DNA of 64,000 bases. Origin: Draconibacterium sediminis (GTDB lineage: Bacteria > Bacteroidota > Bacteroidia > Bacteroidales > Prolixibacteraceae). Of the stretch, positions 34,630 to 45,662 are shown piece after piece. The position numbers and the translations under genes were made by a program. The stretch lies in contig NZ_JRHC01000001.1 in NCBI RefSeq assembly GCF_000949475.1, positions 1,488,001 through 1,552,000 of the forward strand, written 5' to 3'. Below the pieces are notes generated by a model. The model ran no database searches. It saw only the letters and a program-made list of their open reading frames with translations, and was not told the DNA's origin. The first letter of the stretch is position 1; each line of letters begins with the position of its first letter.

Positions 34630-36488
34630 TATAAGGATTTTTTAGAAAGGGTAATATAAAACTTGTTCTCAAATTCCACTATTTCGTTGATAAACGAGTA
34701 AAACGCCTGGTACTCAGAAATTGGATATTTTCCACTATTTAGCAGGAAGGTTTTACGTATTTTAAAGTGATCATCCACTTGCTCTGTTCGGGTTGAAAAT
34801 GATCCGTATTTGCTCTCTATTGATTTGTGCTCAGGAATGTTATTGGCTATGTAGCCAGCAGGTATTTTGTAGTTTAATTCGTCTTTGTTGTAAATAGGGT
34901 AATCAATTTGGACGGGAAGAACTCTTTTTGAGGGTGAATCAAAACTACTGATTTCAAAAGGCAGAAGCCTGATAATCATATCGCTTCCGTATTTTTCATA
35001 TAAACCGTTTGATTTTGCTGAGTAGGACAGCTCAGCTTTAAGCGAATCCTGTTTGGCTCGATGGTTTATAATTTCAATAGGCTCAAATCCGTCAGCAATG
35101 AGATGTTCTCTTACGATTTCCAGGTTGTCGTTTTCATTTGTTGAACTGATAAGATTGTGTAATAACTCGAAATCCTCTCCTCTGTAGGTATTGAAAAATT
35201 CGGTTTTACACTCATTTCTTGTTACATGTTCAAGATTAACATGGCGTTCGCAAAGCACTTGTTCTTTTGTTAGAGCCGGAATTCTTGAGAAGTGACTTTT
35301 TTCGCCATTAATAACAAATGCTTCCCGGTTTTGAATAAAGGTACCAATATATTCGAAGGGATTATCGCTTGTGCAATCCAGCCAAAGTGTATCATTTTTT
35401 ACCGGCACACAAACAACGATGTGATTTGATTGCATCGAAGGGAGCGAATGATCGACCTCTTCGATCGGGTCTCCGGCTGCAAGTTTTGCGTAAAAGCATT
35501 CAATCCCGAAACTTTTTAGCAACGCCATAAAATAAATGCTTAGCGCTTTGCAATCTCCATAATGATTTTGAGATACATAACTTGCCGGATATGGTTTTAG
35601 TCCTCCGGTTTCAAGGCTAATATTTATGTACCGGGTTTCATTTTGCACATATTGGTATATGGTTTTAATTACTGCTTTTTCATCTTCAATTCCATTAATA
35701 AGATTTTCAATTGTTTTTACTTCATTATCAGGAATATCGAACAAACTGGCAATAAGTTCATCTTGCCAGCTACCATAGGTTTCCCATGAATCAAAAGAAC
35801 CCTTAATTTCAAATTTGAATTTTTGAGGGACCACCTGTACCGAAGGAACATGGTCTAAAAGCGGAGGTGCAAACACTTCATTTTCCATACTTCCATCGTA
35901 GTTTGTTTTCCAACGATAACGATATTCATCATCAATAGAATCCCGGCTAAATGACGAAACAAAACTGTTCTTGTAAGTAAGCTCGATATCTTTTTCCGCA
36001 AGAACCTCCAACTCAGCGTTTAGCGTGGGAATATCCAGATCGAGAATTGGAACCCAATGCGCTACATAAAGAAACTGATCTTCTGATTCTTCATATTCAT
36101 AGAAAAGGGTGTAGGGATAAACGTTATGCTTTAACTTGAATTCTTTTACAAATTCATCCTCGTAAAAGGTGCCGCTCGAAAAAGAACTTCTTTCAGAGAT
36201 GTCGCTTTTCTTTAGTTTTTTTACAATCTCCCCGTTTTTATCTTTTATGTAAGCCTTTATGTTTGTGACTTTCAATAAACTTGAAAATGGGATTGTAACT
36301 TCAGTGTATTCTTCTCCGTGGCGATTATTGATAAGAATTTCAAAAGAACTGATTCTGGATAAGTTGTTCTTTTTTAATGCTACTGATGTTTTCTGGTTTA
36401 ACAGAACTGCATCAAGGCATTGTGCAAAAAGTGTATGCTGAAAAAGTAGGGTAACAATAAAACAGAATAAAGTCAATCTGTTTCGCAT
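34629..36488 (-). CDS. DUF3857 / transglutaminase-like periplasmic protein with an intact triad
   Basis: 619 residues with a signal peptide (~1-22). The DUF3857 domain (~35-215) is followed by the transglutaminase core, with YGDCKALSIYFMALLKSFG (C313), NHIVV (H356) and LWLDCTSD (D371). The catalytic set looks complete, in contrast to its partner downstream. Members are secreted or periplasmic in Bacteroidota; the substrate is unknown. The two genes probably form one complex or act together. Confidence 0.9.
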   Translation of the reverse strand: MRNRLTLFCFIVTLLFQHTLFAQCLDAVLLNQKTSVALKKNNLSRISSFEILINNRHGEEYTEVTIPFSSLLKVTNIKAYIKDKNGEIVKKLKKSDISERSSFSSGTFYEDEFVKEFKLKHNVYPYTLFYEYEESEDQFLYVAHWVPILDLDIPTLNAELEVLAEKDIELTYKNSFVSSFSRDSIDDEYRYRWKTNYDGSMENEVFAPPLLDHVPSVQVVPQKFKFEIKGSFDSWETYGSWQDELIASLFDIPDNEVKTIENLINGIEDEKAVIKTIYQYVQNETRYINISLETGGLKPYPASYVSQNHYGDCKALSIYFMALLKSFGIECFYAKLAAGDPIEEVDHSLPSMQSNHIVVCVPVKNDTLWLDCTSDNPFEYIGTFIQNREAFVINGEKSHFSRIPALTKEQVLCERHVNLEHVTRNECKTEFFNTYRGEDFELLHNLISSTNENDNLEIVREHLIADGFEPIEIINHRAKQDSLKAELSYSAKSNGLYEKYGSDMIIRLLPFEISSFDSPSKRVLPVQIDYPIYNKDELNYKIPAGYIANNIPEHKSIESKYGSFSTRTEQVDDHFKIRKTFLLNSGKYPISEYQAFYSFINEIVEFENKFYITLSKKSL

Positions 36489-36652
36489 AAGTACAGGGTT
36501 TGTTAAGTTAAATTAGTTATTTCTGAAAGTCTGCATTTTAGGTTCTTTGCTAACAAAAATAATATTTTGAATAAGTTAACAAAATGATTTAAGGGATTGA
36601 ATAAAATTTAGAATGCGTCTAAAGTGTTGGTTGAGAAGGTTTAAATAAAAAT

Positions 36653-36676
36653 GCCCCGAAAAATTAATTTCGGAGC
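36653..36676. terminator. Hairpin in the DUF3857/DUF4197 spacer
   Basis: CCGAAA (36656-36661) pairs with TTTCGG (36668-36673), extended by GC pairs on the outside. Likely a small terminator or structural stem. Confidence 0.5.
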
Positions 36677-36731
36677 AGCGATATTCTGATTTTAGAATGA
36701 CCTGTCTGTAAGCAATAGTTAAGCCGGTCGT

Positions 36732-37487
36732 TCAGCTGTCAACCGAACCAAATACTTTTTTTAGCAAACTGGTTACACGTGCTGCCGGATCTTCCCGGAT
36801 CAGTTTTTCTTCTCCGGCAATTTTCAGGAATACACCGTCAAGCGCTTTGGCGGTGAGGTAGTCTTCCAGCTGGGTGTCAACCTTTTCCAATCCCGCTGTT
36901 TGCCCGAGAAAAGAACCGGCCACCTGGTTCCATTTACCAACCATGGTGTCCCAGCTTTCTTTGGTCGATACACCGCCAACTAATTCTTTCTCCACCGATT
37001 CCTTAATTTTTGGTCGGTAAAGCTGAAAAAGCTGATCGTAAGTGGTTTTATGCAAATAGGCCGTAGCGGCATTGTCGTTGCCTTTTAAAATTCCAAGGGC
37101 ATCGTTGAAAGTCATACTTTTTATGCTGTTCACAAAAATTGGAGCGGCATCCTTTGCAGCGTCTTCAGCAGCACGGTTGATATGTAATAATACATCATCG
37201 ATCAATTTCTCACCTCCCGGAACTTTCCCTGCATTTTCAACAATCATATCGGCTTCGGGTGGAAGCAAAATTTTTACCAGGTCGTCTTTGTAATAACCGT
37301 CTTGCGCACCAAGAATATCCACCGAATTGTTAGTGCCTCTAATGAGCGCTTCTTTTAATCCTGCAACAATTTCCGATTGAGTTAAAGGCGTTTCTCCTTC
37401 CAGGGTTTGCTGGGCAATTTGCATTACTTCGGCGCAGCCCGATAGCATAATTGCTACTGCCAGCGTTAACATTCTGAGTATCTTCAT
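36732..37487 (-). CDS. DUF4197 family lipoprotein
   Basis: 251 residues. Lipobox L-S-G-C near 15-18. The family pattern is clear: LTQSEIVAGLKEALIRGTNNSVDILG, then LLPPEADMIVENAGKVPGGEKLIDDVLLHINRAAEDAAKDAAPIF, and EDYLTAKALDGVFLKIAGEEKLIREDPAARVTSLLKKVFG. It is mostly helical and outer-membrane or periplasm associated; the role is unknown. It overlaps the YgiQ gene by 4 bases, so the two are coupled. Confidence 0.92.
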   Translation of the reverse strand: MKILRMLTLAVAIMLSGCAEVMQIAQQTLEGETPLTQSEIVAGLKEALIRGTNNSVDILGAQDGYYKDDLVKILLPPEADMIVENAGKVPGGEKLIDDVLLHINRAAEDAAKDAAPIFVNSIKSMTFNDALGILKGNDNAATAYLHKTTYDQLFQLYRPKIKESVEKELVGGVSTKESWDTMVGKWNQVAGSFLGQTAGLEKVDTQLEDYLTAKALDGVFLKIAGEEKLIREDPAARVTSLLKKVFGSVDS

Positions 37488-39343
37488 TTAGTGTCGTTAT
37501 TTTGTTTTTTACTGAAAAGCTGTTTCACGAGGTCTTCGCGGCCTTTTGCTTTTAGGTCGCGAATAATTTTATTCCGAAATTCCTTTTTATACCAGAAGAA
37601 GAACTGGCGTTGTTGTTCTTTGGCGTTTTTGTTTCGGGCCGTATAAATTTGCTCCATCGTGTAGGGGTGATACCCCGAATAATAAACCACGGTAGCCAGC
37701 GTCATCGGTGTAGGTGTAAAATCCTGCACCTGCTCGAGCTTGAAATTCATGTCTTTTGTCTGGATAGCCAGATTGGCCATGTCTTCCGATTTACTGCCCG
37801 GATGACTCGAAATAAAATACGGAATCAGCTGCTGATTCAGCTTTTCTTCCTTGTTTATTTTTATAAACTCCTGATTCAGTTCCTCAAACAGTTTAAACGA
37901 CGGTTTTCGCATAAACTTCAGGACCTCGTCCGACGAGTGTTCCGGAGCCACTTTCAATCTTCCCGAAACGTGATGTTTGATCACCTCACGCAAATATTCC
38001 CGATTGGTTTCGTTTACTGCTTCATCATTGGTTTTCTCCAATATCATATCATATCGGATTCCACTACCGATAAAAGCCTTTTTTATCTTTGGATTGCTTC
38101 GGACTTTTCTATAGAGATCGAGCATCCCTTTATGGCTAACATCCAGGTTTTTACAAACCGACGGAAAAATACACGACGGACGTTTACACTTTCGGCAAAT
38201 CTCCTCGTGAATACCTTTCATTTTGTACATGTTGGCCGACGGGCCACCCAAATCGGAAATGTAACCTTTAAAATCGGGCATTTCGGTTACTTTCTCTACT
38301 TCCCGAAGAACAGATTTCTCGGAACGGCTGGCAATAAATTTCCCCTGGTGCGCCGAAATGGTACAAAAGGTACAACCGCCAAAACATCCGCGATGGATAT
38401 TTATGGAGTGCCGGATCATTTCATAAGCAGGAATAACGCCTTTATTGTTGTAGCGCGGATGCGGCAAACGTGTGTACGGCAAATCATAAATGCGGTCGAT
38501 CTCTTTTTCCTTAAAAGTTGGCCACGGCGGATTTACTACCACTTTTTTATCGCCAATTCGCTGCACCAGCTTTTTGGCCTCCATCTTGTTCGATTCCTCC
38601 TCGATGTGCATAAAGTTACGTGCATACTCTTTCTTTTCCTGCAAACAGGTATCGTGCGAGGCCAGTTCCAGCTCATCCCAGTTCTTTTTGGTAGCATAGG
38701 CTTCATCAGCATCAACCATAAAAACAGTTTGCGGAATGGTGGTCAGCGAATCTACAGGAATTCCACGTTTCACCAGGCGCGCAAAATCAACAATCGATTT
38801 TTCGCCCATTCCGTAAAACAGTAAATCGGCCTGTGTATCAGCCAAAATCGAGGGCATTAAACGATCCGACCAATAGTCGTAATGCGTTAAACGGCGCAAC
38901 GAGGCCTCAATTCCTCCGATTACCAGCGGCACATCGGGATACAGTTCTTTTAATATTTTCGAGTAAGTAATGGTGGCGTAATCCGGACGTTTTCCAATCT
39001 GCCCACCCGGCGTGTACGCGTCGTTCGAGCGTTTGCGCTTCCCGGCGGTGTAGTGGTTTACCATCGAGTCCATGTTTCCTGCCGTAACAGCAAAAAACAG
39101 GTTTGGTTTCCCCAGCTTTTTAAAGTCGCGTAAATCATCGGTCCAGTTGGGTTGCGGAACAATTCCTACGCGCAATCCTTCGGCTTCCAGTACCCGGCCA
39201 ATAACAGCCGCTCCAAACGATGGATGATCAATATAGGCATCGCCGGTAAATAAAATTACATCCAGCTCCTCCCAGCCCAACTGTTTTACTTCCTTCTTCG
39301 ATGTGGGGAGCCAGTCTGTAATCTGTAGTTTGTTTTCTGTCAT
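37484..39343 (-). CDS. YgiQ family radical SAM protein
   Basis: 619 residues. N-terminal YgiQ domain has LGWEELDVILFTGDAYIDHPSFGAAVIGRVLEAEG, followed by the radical SAM core with CFGGCTFC (the C-x3-C-x2-C cluster motif) near 318-325 and the family HQGKFIASRSEKSVLREV. Late segments include VAPEHSSDEVLKFMRKP and a C-terminal DUF3362-like tail (TPTPMTLATVVYYSGYHP). The reaction is not established. It precedes DUF4197 in a coupled pair. Confidence 0.94.
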   Translation of the reverse strand: MTENKLQITDWLPTSKKEVKQLGWEELDVILFTGDAYIDHPSFGAAVIGRVLEAEGLRVGIVPQPNWTDDLRDFKKLGKPNLFFAVTAGNMDSMVNHYTAGKRKRSNDAYTPGGQIGKRPDYATITYSKILKELYPDVPLVIGGIEASLRRLTHYDYWSDRLMPSILADTQADLLFYGMGEKSIVDFARLVKRGIPVDSLTTIPQTVFMVDADEAYATKKNWDELELASHDTCLQEKKEYARNFMHIEEESNKMEAKKLVQRIGDKKVVVNPPWPTFKEKEIDRIYDLPYTRLPHPRYNNKGVIPAYEMIRHSINIHRGCFGGCTFCTISAHQGKFIASRSEKSVLREVEKVTEMPDFKGYISDLGGPSANMYKMKGIHEEICRKCKRPSCIFPSVCKNLDVSHKGMLDLYRKVRSNPKIKKAFIGSGIRYDMILEKTNDEAVNETNREYLREVIKHHVSGRLKVAPEHSSDEVLKFMRKPSFKLFEELNQEFIKINKEEKLNQQLIPYFISSHPGSKSEDMANLAIQTKDMNFKLEQVQDFTPTPMTLATVVYYSGYHPYTMEQIYTARNKNAKEQQRQFFFWYKKEFRNKIIRDLKAKGREDLVKQLFSKKQNNDTK

Positions 39344-39568
39344 TTATCTAATTTGTAACCTTATAACAAATAAAGTTCAAATATGATTAAAAAATTATTC
39401 TCAGTGGTCAAATTGCCGTTTTTAGCCCCCAAAGGGCAACCTTAAAATAATTGTGTAGTAATAATAATGTAACGGTGTTAATTCAAAAATCGTTTTATTT
39501 TTGTAATGAACTGAGTTCATCATTTAAACAACTCAGATAGACAGTGTATTTGAACTTAAAAGCAATAA

Positions 39569-41359
39569 ATGGAATTACCAGAGCCAAAAGATTTGTTCAA
39601 AGACCAACTCCCTGCACCTGCCAACGGCGATTATTTCGCCAAGTTCCTGATGTTTATTCTTCGTTTTAAAAAGCTGGATAAAATTTACGAGAAGATTGTA
39701 GATAAGCGAGGTGTGGATTTTATCGACGAGCTGATTAAAATGCTGGAGTTCGATATTGAGTTTGACGAAGAGCAGCTAAAAAAAATACCAAAAGAAGGTC
39801 CGCTCATTATTGTGGCCAACCATCCGCTTGGAGGTTTCGACGGTTTGTTGCTGATTAAATACCTGTCGCTGGTGCGCAAGGATGTTAAGGTGCTGGCGAA
39901 TTATTTGTTGAAAAAGATAGATGCTGTTTCGGAGTATTTTATGGAAGACAATCCGTTTGATGATTCGGAGCAAGGAACTTATTATGGATTAAAAGAAGCC
40001 GTTATGCATTTGAATAGCGGGGGAGTGCTCTGTCTTTTTCCTGCTATCGATGTACACACAAAGGACCCGTTTGGTGGCGTAACCGACAAAGTTTGGCAGT
40101 TTCCGGTGGTGAATTTTATTAAAATGGCGCGCGTTCCTGTTGTTCCGGTATTGTTTCAGGGAACCAACAGCCGTTTGTTGCATTTGGTGGCCAAAATCAA
40201 TCCGGCTTTGAAAAGTGCACGTTTACCCTCGGAGATTTTGCGAAAAAAACATAAGAAAATAAAGTTGCGAATTGGCAGCCCCGTTAAAGTTGACGAGCAG
40301 GATACTTACAACGATGTGTATCAGCTGGGGCGGTTTCTGCGTGCCAAAACATACAGTATGGAATCGGACATTGAGGTGCGGCGCTTTTTTAACTATGCGT
40401 TGAAAGCCAATGTAAAACCCGAAACCATTATCGACCCGGTTCCGTTGGCAAAAATTCAGAAAGAAATTCAGCTGATAAAATCGAAGCACACACTGTTTAC
40501 GCTAAAAAATTATACGGCGTATTGTGCACCGTCGTCGCTGATCCCGAATATATTGAATGAAATCGGTCGTTTGCGCGAAATAACTTTCCGCGAAGTAGGC
40601 GAGGGCACCAACCGCAGCATTGATATCGACGAATATGATTTGTACTATAACCAGATGTTTATCTGGGACGAGGACGAGCATCGGATTGTTGGGGCATATC
40701 GACTGGGGAAGGGCAAAGACATTATGGAGCAGCTGGGCCGGCGGGGCTTTTACCTGCATTCGCTGTTCCGCATCTCCGAAAATTTTAAACCCATTCTGAA
40801 AGAAAGTATTGAGTTGGGGCGCTCGTTTGTTATTAAAGAATACCAGCGCAAACCCATGCCGTTGTTTTTGTTGTGGAAGGGTATTTTATATTTTCTGCTG
40901 AAAAACCCGGAATACCGTTACCTGATTGGGCCGGTGAGCATTAGTAATAATTATTCAAAGGTGTCGAAAGACCTGATCATTAAGTTTATTATGAAGAACC
41001 ATTTGAACTGGAAAATGGCTCAGCATATTAAACCGCGCAACAGCTACAAATTTAAAAGCGATAACGCGGATCTGAATTCACTGATGGAAAATGTTGAGCA
41101 CGATATTAACCGGCTCGACAAAACCATTGGCGATTTGGATGAACTGAACTCAGGTCTTCCGGTGTTGCTGAAAAAGTACATTAAACTGAATGCTGAGATT
41201 ATTGGATTTAATGTAGACCCGAAATTTAATAACTGCCTCGATGGACTGATTGTGCTCGACGTTTACAATGTGCCGAAAAATACCATCGAGTCGCTGTCAA
41301 AAGAAGCCAACGACGGCTCTATTCTCGACCGCTTTTATGGCAGCCGCGAAGTAGAGTAA
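39569..41359 (+). CDS. OlsF-like bifunctional acyltransferase (PlsC-type plus GNAT-type domains)
   Basis: 596 residues. The first domain (~25-250) is PlsC-like, with VANHPLGGFDG near 88-98 giving the His-x5-Asp active site, and LCLFPAID and VVPVLFQGTNSRL strands. The second (~315-490) resembles GNAT/hemolysin or OlsB-type N-acyltransferases (LREITFREVGEGTNRSIDIDEYD, FYLHSLFRISENFKP, LLWKGI). Such a fusion makes ornithine lipids in Flavobacterium and Serratia as OlsF. The assignment is good for the architecture, moderate for the exact lipid. A TATTTTTG -7 box lies at 39494-39501. Confidence 0.8.
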   Translation: MELPEPKDLFKDQLPAPANGDYFAKFLMFILRFKKLDKIYEKIVDKRGVDFIDELIKMLEFDIEFDEEQLKKIPKEGPLIIVANHPLGGFDGLLLIKYLSLVRKDVKVLANYLLKKIDAVSEYFMEDNPFDDSEQGTYYGLKEAVMHLNSGGVLCLFPAIDVHTKDPFGGVTDKVWQFPVVNFIKMARVPVVPVLFQGTNSRLLHLVAKINPALKSARLPSEILRKKHKKIKLRIGSPVKVDEQDTYNDVYQLGRFLRAKTYSMESDIEVRRFFNYALKANVKPETIIDPVPLAKIQKEIQLIKSKHTLFTLKNYTAYCAPSSLIPNILNEIGRLREITFREVGEGTNRSIDIDEYDLYYNQMFIWDEDEHRIVGAYRLGKGKDIMEQLGRRGFYLHSLFRISENFKPILKESIELGRSFVIKEYQRKPMPLFLLWKGILYFLLKNPEYRYLIGPVSISNNYSKVSKDLIIKFIMKNHLNWKMAQHIKPRNSYKFKSDNADLNSLMENVEHDINRLDKTIGDLDELNSGLPVLLKKYIKLNAEIIGFNVDPKFNNCLDGLIVLDVYNVPKNTIESLSKEANDGSILDRFYGSREVE

Positions 41360-41362
41360 AAT

Positions 41363-41545
41363 CAAGGCAAAAGTAAAAAGTTGAGAACTGCTGTCATTTC
41401 GACGAGGAACGAGGAGAGATCTGTTACAAGTTTTCAGTCTCAGTTCTCAGTCTCAGTCACAGTTACCAGATAACAATTTGTCAATTTAGCAATTCAGCAA
41501 TTTTCTTCTTTGAGTGAATGAGTTATTGAGTAAATAAGTTGGCAG
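41363..41545. repeat. Composite repeat unit, copy A
   Basis: In order: AAAGTAAAAAGT, a GTCATTTCGACGAGGAACGA block (from ~41394), CAGTCTCAG arrays, AACAATTT-type runs, and a TTGAGTGAATGA tract. The same order recurs at 43895-44065, so the two copies flank the YwbE and ABC-F genes as direct repeats. Confidence 0.6.
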
Positions 41546-41866
41546 TACGCAAGTAGCAGTATGCAAAAAGCCCCAAAGGAGCGAAATGCAACAGTCTGGT
41601 GCTGTTTTTTGTCGCAGTTTTCAGTCTCAGTAGCCAATCCCAGTAATCAGTTAACAATTTAACAATTCAGCAGTTTGTCAATTTACCTTTCCTAAAACCG
41701 CAAAGCCTTCCAGTATCCAGTATCCAGTATCAAGAATCCAATATCAAGAATCAAGGATCAAGGATCCAGCATCAAAAGACCTAACCACAAAAGAATTAAA
41801 GCATTTACGCATTAAAGCATTGCAGCATTCAATCCCTCAATCCTTCAGTTTTTCAGTCCTTCAATC
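41546..41866. repeat. Cluster of degenerate 7- and 8-base arrays
   Basis: This 320-base stretch holds no gene. It has CAGTCTCAG units (~41620), AACAATTT runs (~41660), AGTATCC/AAGAATC heptads (41710-41775) and 8-base units of GCATTTAC/GCATTAAA then TCCTTCAA/TCCTTCAG (41800-41865). Different unit families succeed each other directly. Confidence 0.6.
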
Positions 41867-41867
41867 C

Positions 41868-42068
41868 TTACTCCTCCTTCAAAATCTTTTGTACGCGGCC
41901 GACTTCTCCGCTTTCGAGCATAACTTTTATTCCGTGGGGGTGGACGGGTGAATTCGTCAAAATTCTTTTAACGATACCACAGGTTAACTCACCAGATTGC
42001 TGGTGTTCTTTTTTTACTACGGCTACGTTTAAGCCGATTTTAATATTGTTACGTTTCTGGTTATTCAT
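41868..42068 (-). CDS. YwbE family protein (DUF2196)
   Basis: 66 residues from the ATG at 42068; the frame extends to 42098, but MNNQKRNNIKIGLNVAVVKKEHQ is the usual start. It contains TCGIVKRILTNSPVHPHGIKVMLESGEVGRVQ, typical of the small YwbE fold (KOW-like). The function is unknown, perhaps RNA-related. It lies 71 bases after the ABC-F gene on the same strand. Confidence 0.9.
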   Translation of the reverse strand: MNNQKRNNIKIGLNVAVVKKEHQQSGELTCGIVKRILTNSPVHPHGIKVMLESGEVGRVQKILKEE

Positions 42069-42139
42069 GTGCTGATTTTTAAAATTAATGCTTTGCACCA
42101 GCCAGGTATGTTTTATCGGCAGTTTCTTCTAAAACAACT

Positions 42140-43771
<1,632 letters not shown>

Positions 43772-43894
43772 TCAATTTTTTCCCTTTTTCCAAGGGTGTG
43801 CAAACCTAGACAAATATTTGATACTGTGTGTTAAGGTAACAACAAGTAATGGTGGAGTTAGTCTTAAATTAATACAGGAAGGGGGACAAGGCTA

Positions 43895-44065
43895 AAAGTT
43901 AAAGGCAAAAGGCAAAAGTAAAAAGTAACTGTCATCTCGACGAGGAACGAGGAGAGATCAGTCTCAGTTTTCAGTCTCAGTTTTCAGTTAACAATTTTTG
44001 AATTTAACAATTCAACAGTTTGCTTCGTTGAGTGGATGATTATTGGGTGAGTGAGGGGGATGGAC
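43895..44065. repeat. Composite repeat unit, copy B
   Basis: It holds AAAGGCA/AAAGTAA heptads, a GTCATCTCGACGAGGAACGA block (from ~43931), CAGTCTCAG arrays, AACAATTT/AATTTAACAATTCA runs, and TTGAGTGGATGA. It matches 41363-41545 in order and orientation. The rest of the 536-base spacer 43757-44292 shows further runs and a CGCAGATTTCGCAGA tract, but no gene. Confidence 0.6.
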
Positions 44066-44292
44066 GAGATTGATGAATGAAGATGAACGATTTGAGATTG
44101 CAGAAGGATTGCAAATGTGCGCTGGGCTCCTTTTGCGTTGCTACCTGGTGATGCTCTCACTCCGAGTGAGGGTATCACTACTTTCAACACTTGCACGCAG
44201 ATTTCGCAGATAAGCGCAGAAGAAGCGGGAAACAAAGAAAGGCAGTGTTTCGCAACACCGCCTTTTAACAAACAAAATCTATTAATTAAAAT

Positions 44293-45015
44293 CTACTCAC
44301 CATCCTCCGGTGTATTGTCTTTCTTTTTTCGCCGTTTTACCGCCTGGTTGTTTGCTGCGGTTATTTCGGCAACGGTTCGGGCAAAATTGCCATACACGGG
44401 TTCGTTAAGCTGCTCCATAACGTTGAGATACGGAACCAGCAAACCGTTAATCTGGTCGAGAACTGTTTTCTTCAGTTGGGTGGCATTCTCGAGGGTGCCT
44501 TCCTGGCCCTGGGCTTCCTCGAAACTTAAGCGGTTGGTTTCAAAATTATCCTGGGCCTCTTGCAGGGCGGCAATATATTCGGCACACTGCGGAACCAGTG
44601 CAATCGTATCAAGCAGTTGTGGTTTTTTGTAATCAGCCAGCATCGAATTCAACAATGAACTTTCGGTGGTGAAACCTTCGTTTTTCATTTCCAGTCCATA
44701 TTGTTCGAAAATTTCGAGCAGGCGAAGGGCAGCAGCTTTGATTACAGCATCGGGATGGTGCGAGAAACTTACCAGAAGGAAATAAAATGCCGTTATTTTT
44801 TCGTCGCGGATATCATCGTAATACATTTGCTCGCTTTTGGCTTTAAGCCGTTTAATTGCCGACGAAAGTAAGGCCAGCGCATCAATAATCAGGGCAAAAA
44901 TCTTCACCATGTTCTCATCGGTGTTCAGGGTGCTTTGCTGATAGCCATTAACAATTTGAGTTGCCGAACCATCAACCTCTGTTGTGCGGCTGCTGTAATG
45001 GAGTTTTTCAATCAT
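44293..45015 (-). CDS. DUF6261-like hypothetical protein
   Basis: 240 residues, nearly all helical, with a Lys/Arg-rich tail (VKRRKKKDN). It has no signal peptide. The pattern (IVNGYQQSTLNTDENM, then LRLLEIFEQYG and LNSMLADYKKPQLLD) resembles DUF6261 proteins of Bacteroidota, but I am only moderately sure. Function unknown. It is divergent from the HD-ATPase gene, with the 42-base palindrome array between them. Confidence 0.7.
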   Translation of the reverse strand: MIEKLHYSSRTTEVDGSATQIVNGYQQSTLNTDENMVKIFALIIDALALLSSAIKRLKAKSEQMYYDDIRDEKITAFYFLLVSFSHHPDAVIKAAALRLLEIFEQYGLEMKNEGFTTESSLLNSMLADYKKPQLLDTIALVPQCAEYIAALQEAQDNFETNRLSFEEAQGQEGTLENATQLKKTVLDQINGLLVPYLNVMEQLNEPVYGNFARTVAEITAANNQAVKRRKKKDNTPEDGE

Positions 45016-45147
45016 AATAATTTAATTTTTAGTGTTAATAAGGATCTTCGGGCTGTGCTAAATGGTTAAATGTTTTTTTGATAATTCCCTTCAATTTACG
45101 ACAAATGCGAGGAAACTTATTAAACAAAAGATCATGTTATGTAGCAT

Positions 45148-45440
45148 AAACAGATATTTAAAAGTCACTTTTTACTTTTTAATGGAGCAAACAAATGTTT
45201 ACACCTCTGCTTTTAGCCCGGGTAGGACATAAACAAATGTTTAAGTCCCCGATTTTTATTTTTTCATGCCTTAAACAGTTGTTTAACACCCCAAAAAGTA
45301 GAAAAACAAGGCTTAAATAGTTGTTTAAGGGGCAAAAAAATGATTTGGATGGCCTTAAACGTTTGTTCGTGCCACCAAAAAGTATTTTTTAAGGGTTTAA
45401 ACAAATGGCTATGCCTAATGGATTGTTTTTTAGTGTTTTT
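45148..45440. repeat. Seven palindromic units at 42-base intervals
   Basis: AAAC-starting units begin at 45148, 45189, 45231, 45273, 45315, 45357 and 45399, a spacing of 42 except for the first 41. The core is TTAAACANNTGTTTAA, palindromic and best kept in units 2-4. The remaining ~26 bases of each unit are looser (CCCCAAAAAGTA-type then GGCCTT). 42 bases is four turns of B-DNA, so all cores face the same side. It lies 200-500 bases upstream of the HD-ATPase gene. The rest of the spacer 45016-45662 shows no gene. Confidence 0.7.
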
Positions 45441-45662
45441 GCACAAAACATAAAAAATATGTTTAGTTTTAATGCACCAAAAACAATAGCCATTGAATTC
45501 GCGCCCTGAAATAGTTGCTGAAAATTACGTTCGTAACATTGATTAGAGTATACCAATGCTTGATGTCTTTCATGTATAAGAGGTTATTTGGCTTTTGTTG
45601 ATGAGAAAACTGGTTAGATGTGATGATAGGCTAGCATAAACAATATTTATAACTATAGTACT

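Noticed and set aside
43984-44271. A 95-residue minus-strand frame
   Set aside because: It runs through the composite repeat arrays and contains translated simple repeats; no start signal.
45148-45440. CRISPR array
   Set aside because: The repeats are palindromic but degenerate and the spacers resemble each other; there are no cas genes.
45264-45446. A 60-residue minus-strand frame with 14-residue repeats (LFKP, TFW, LKQ)
   Set aside because: It lies wholly within the 42-base array; since 42 is a multiple of three, any open frame there repeats. No promoter and no conserved start, so it is treated as repeat, not gene.
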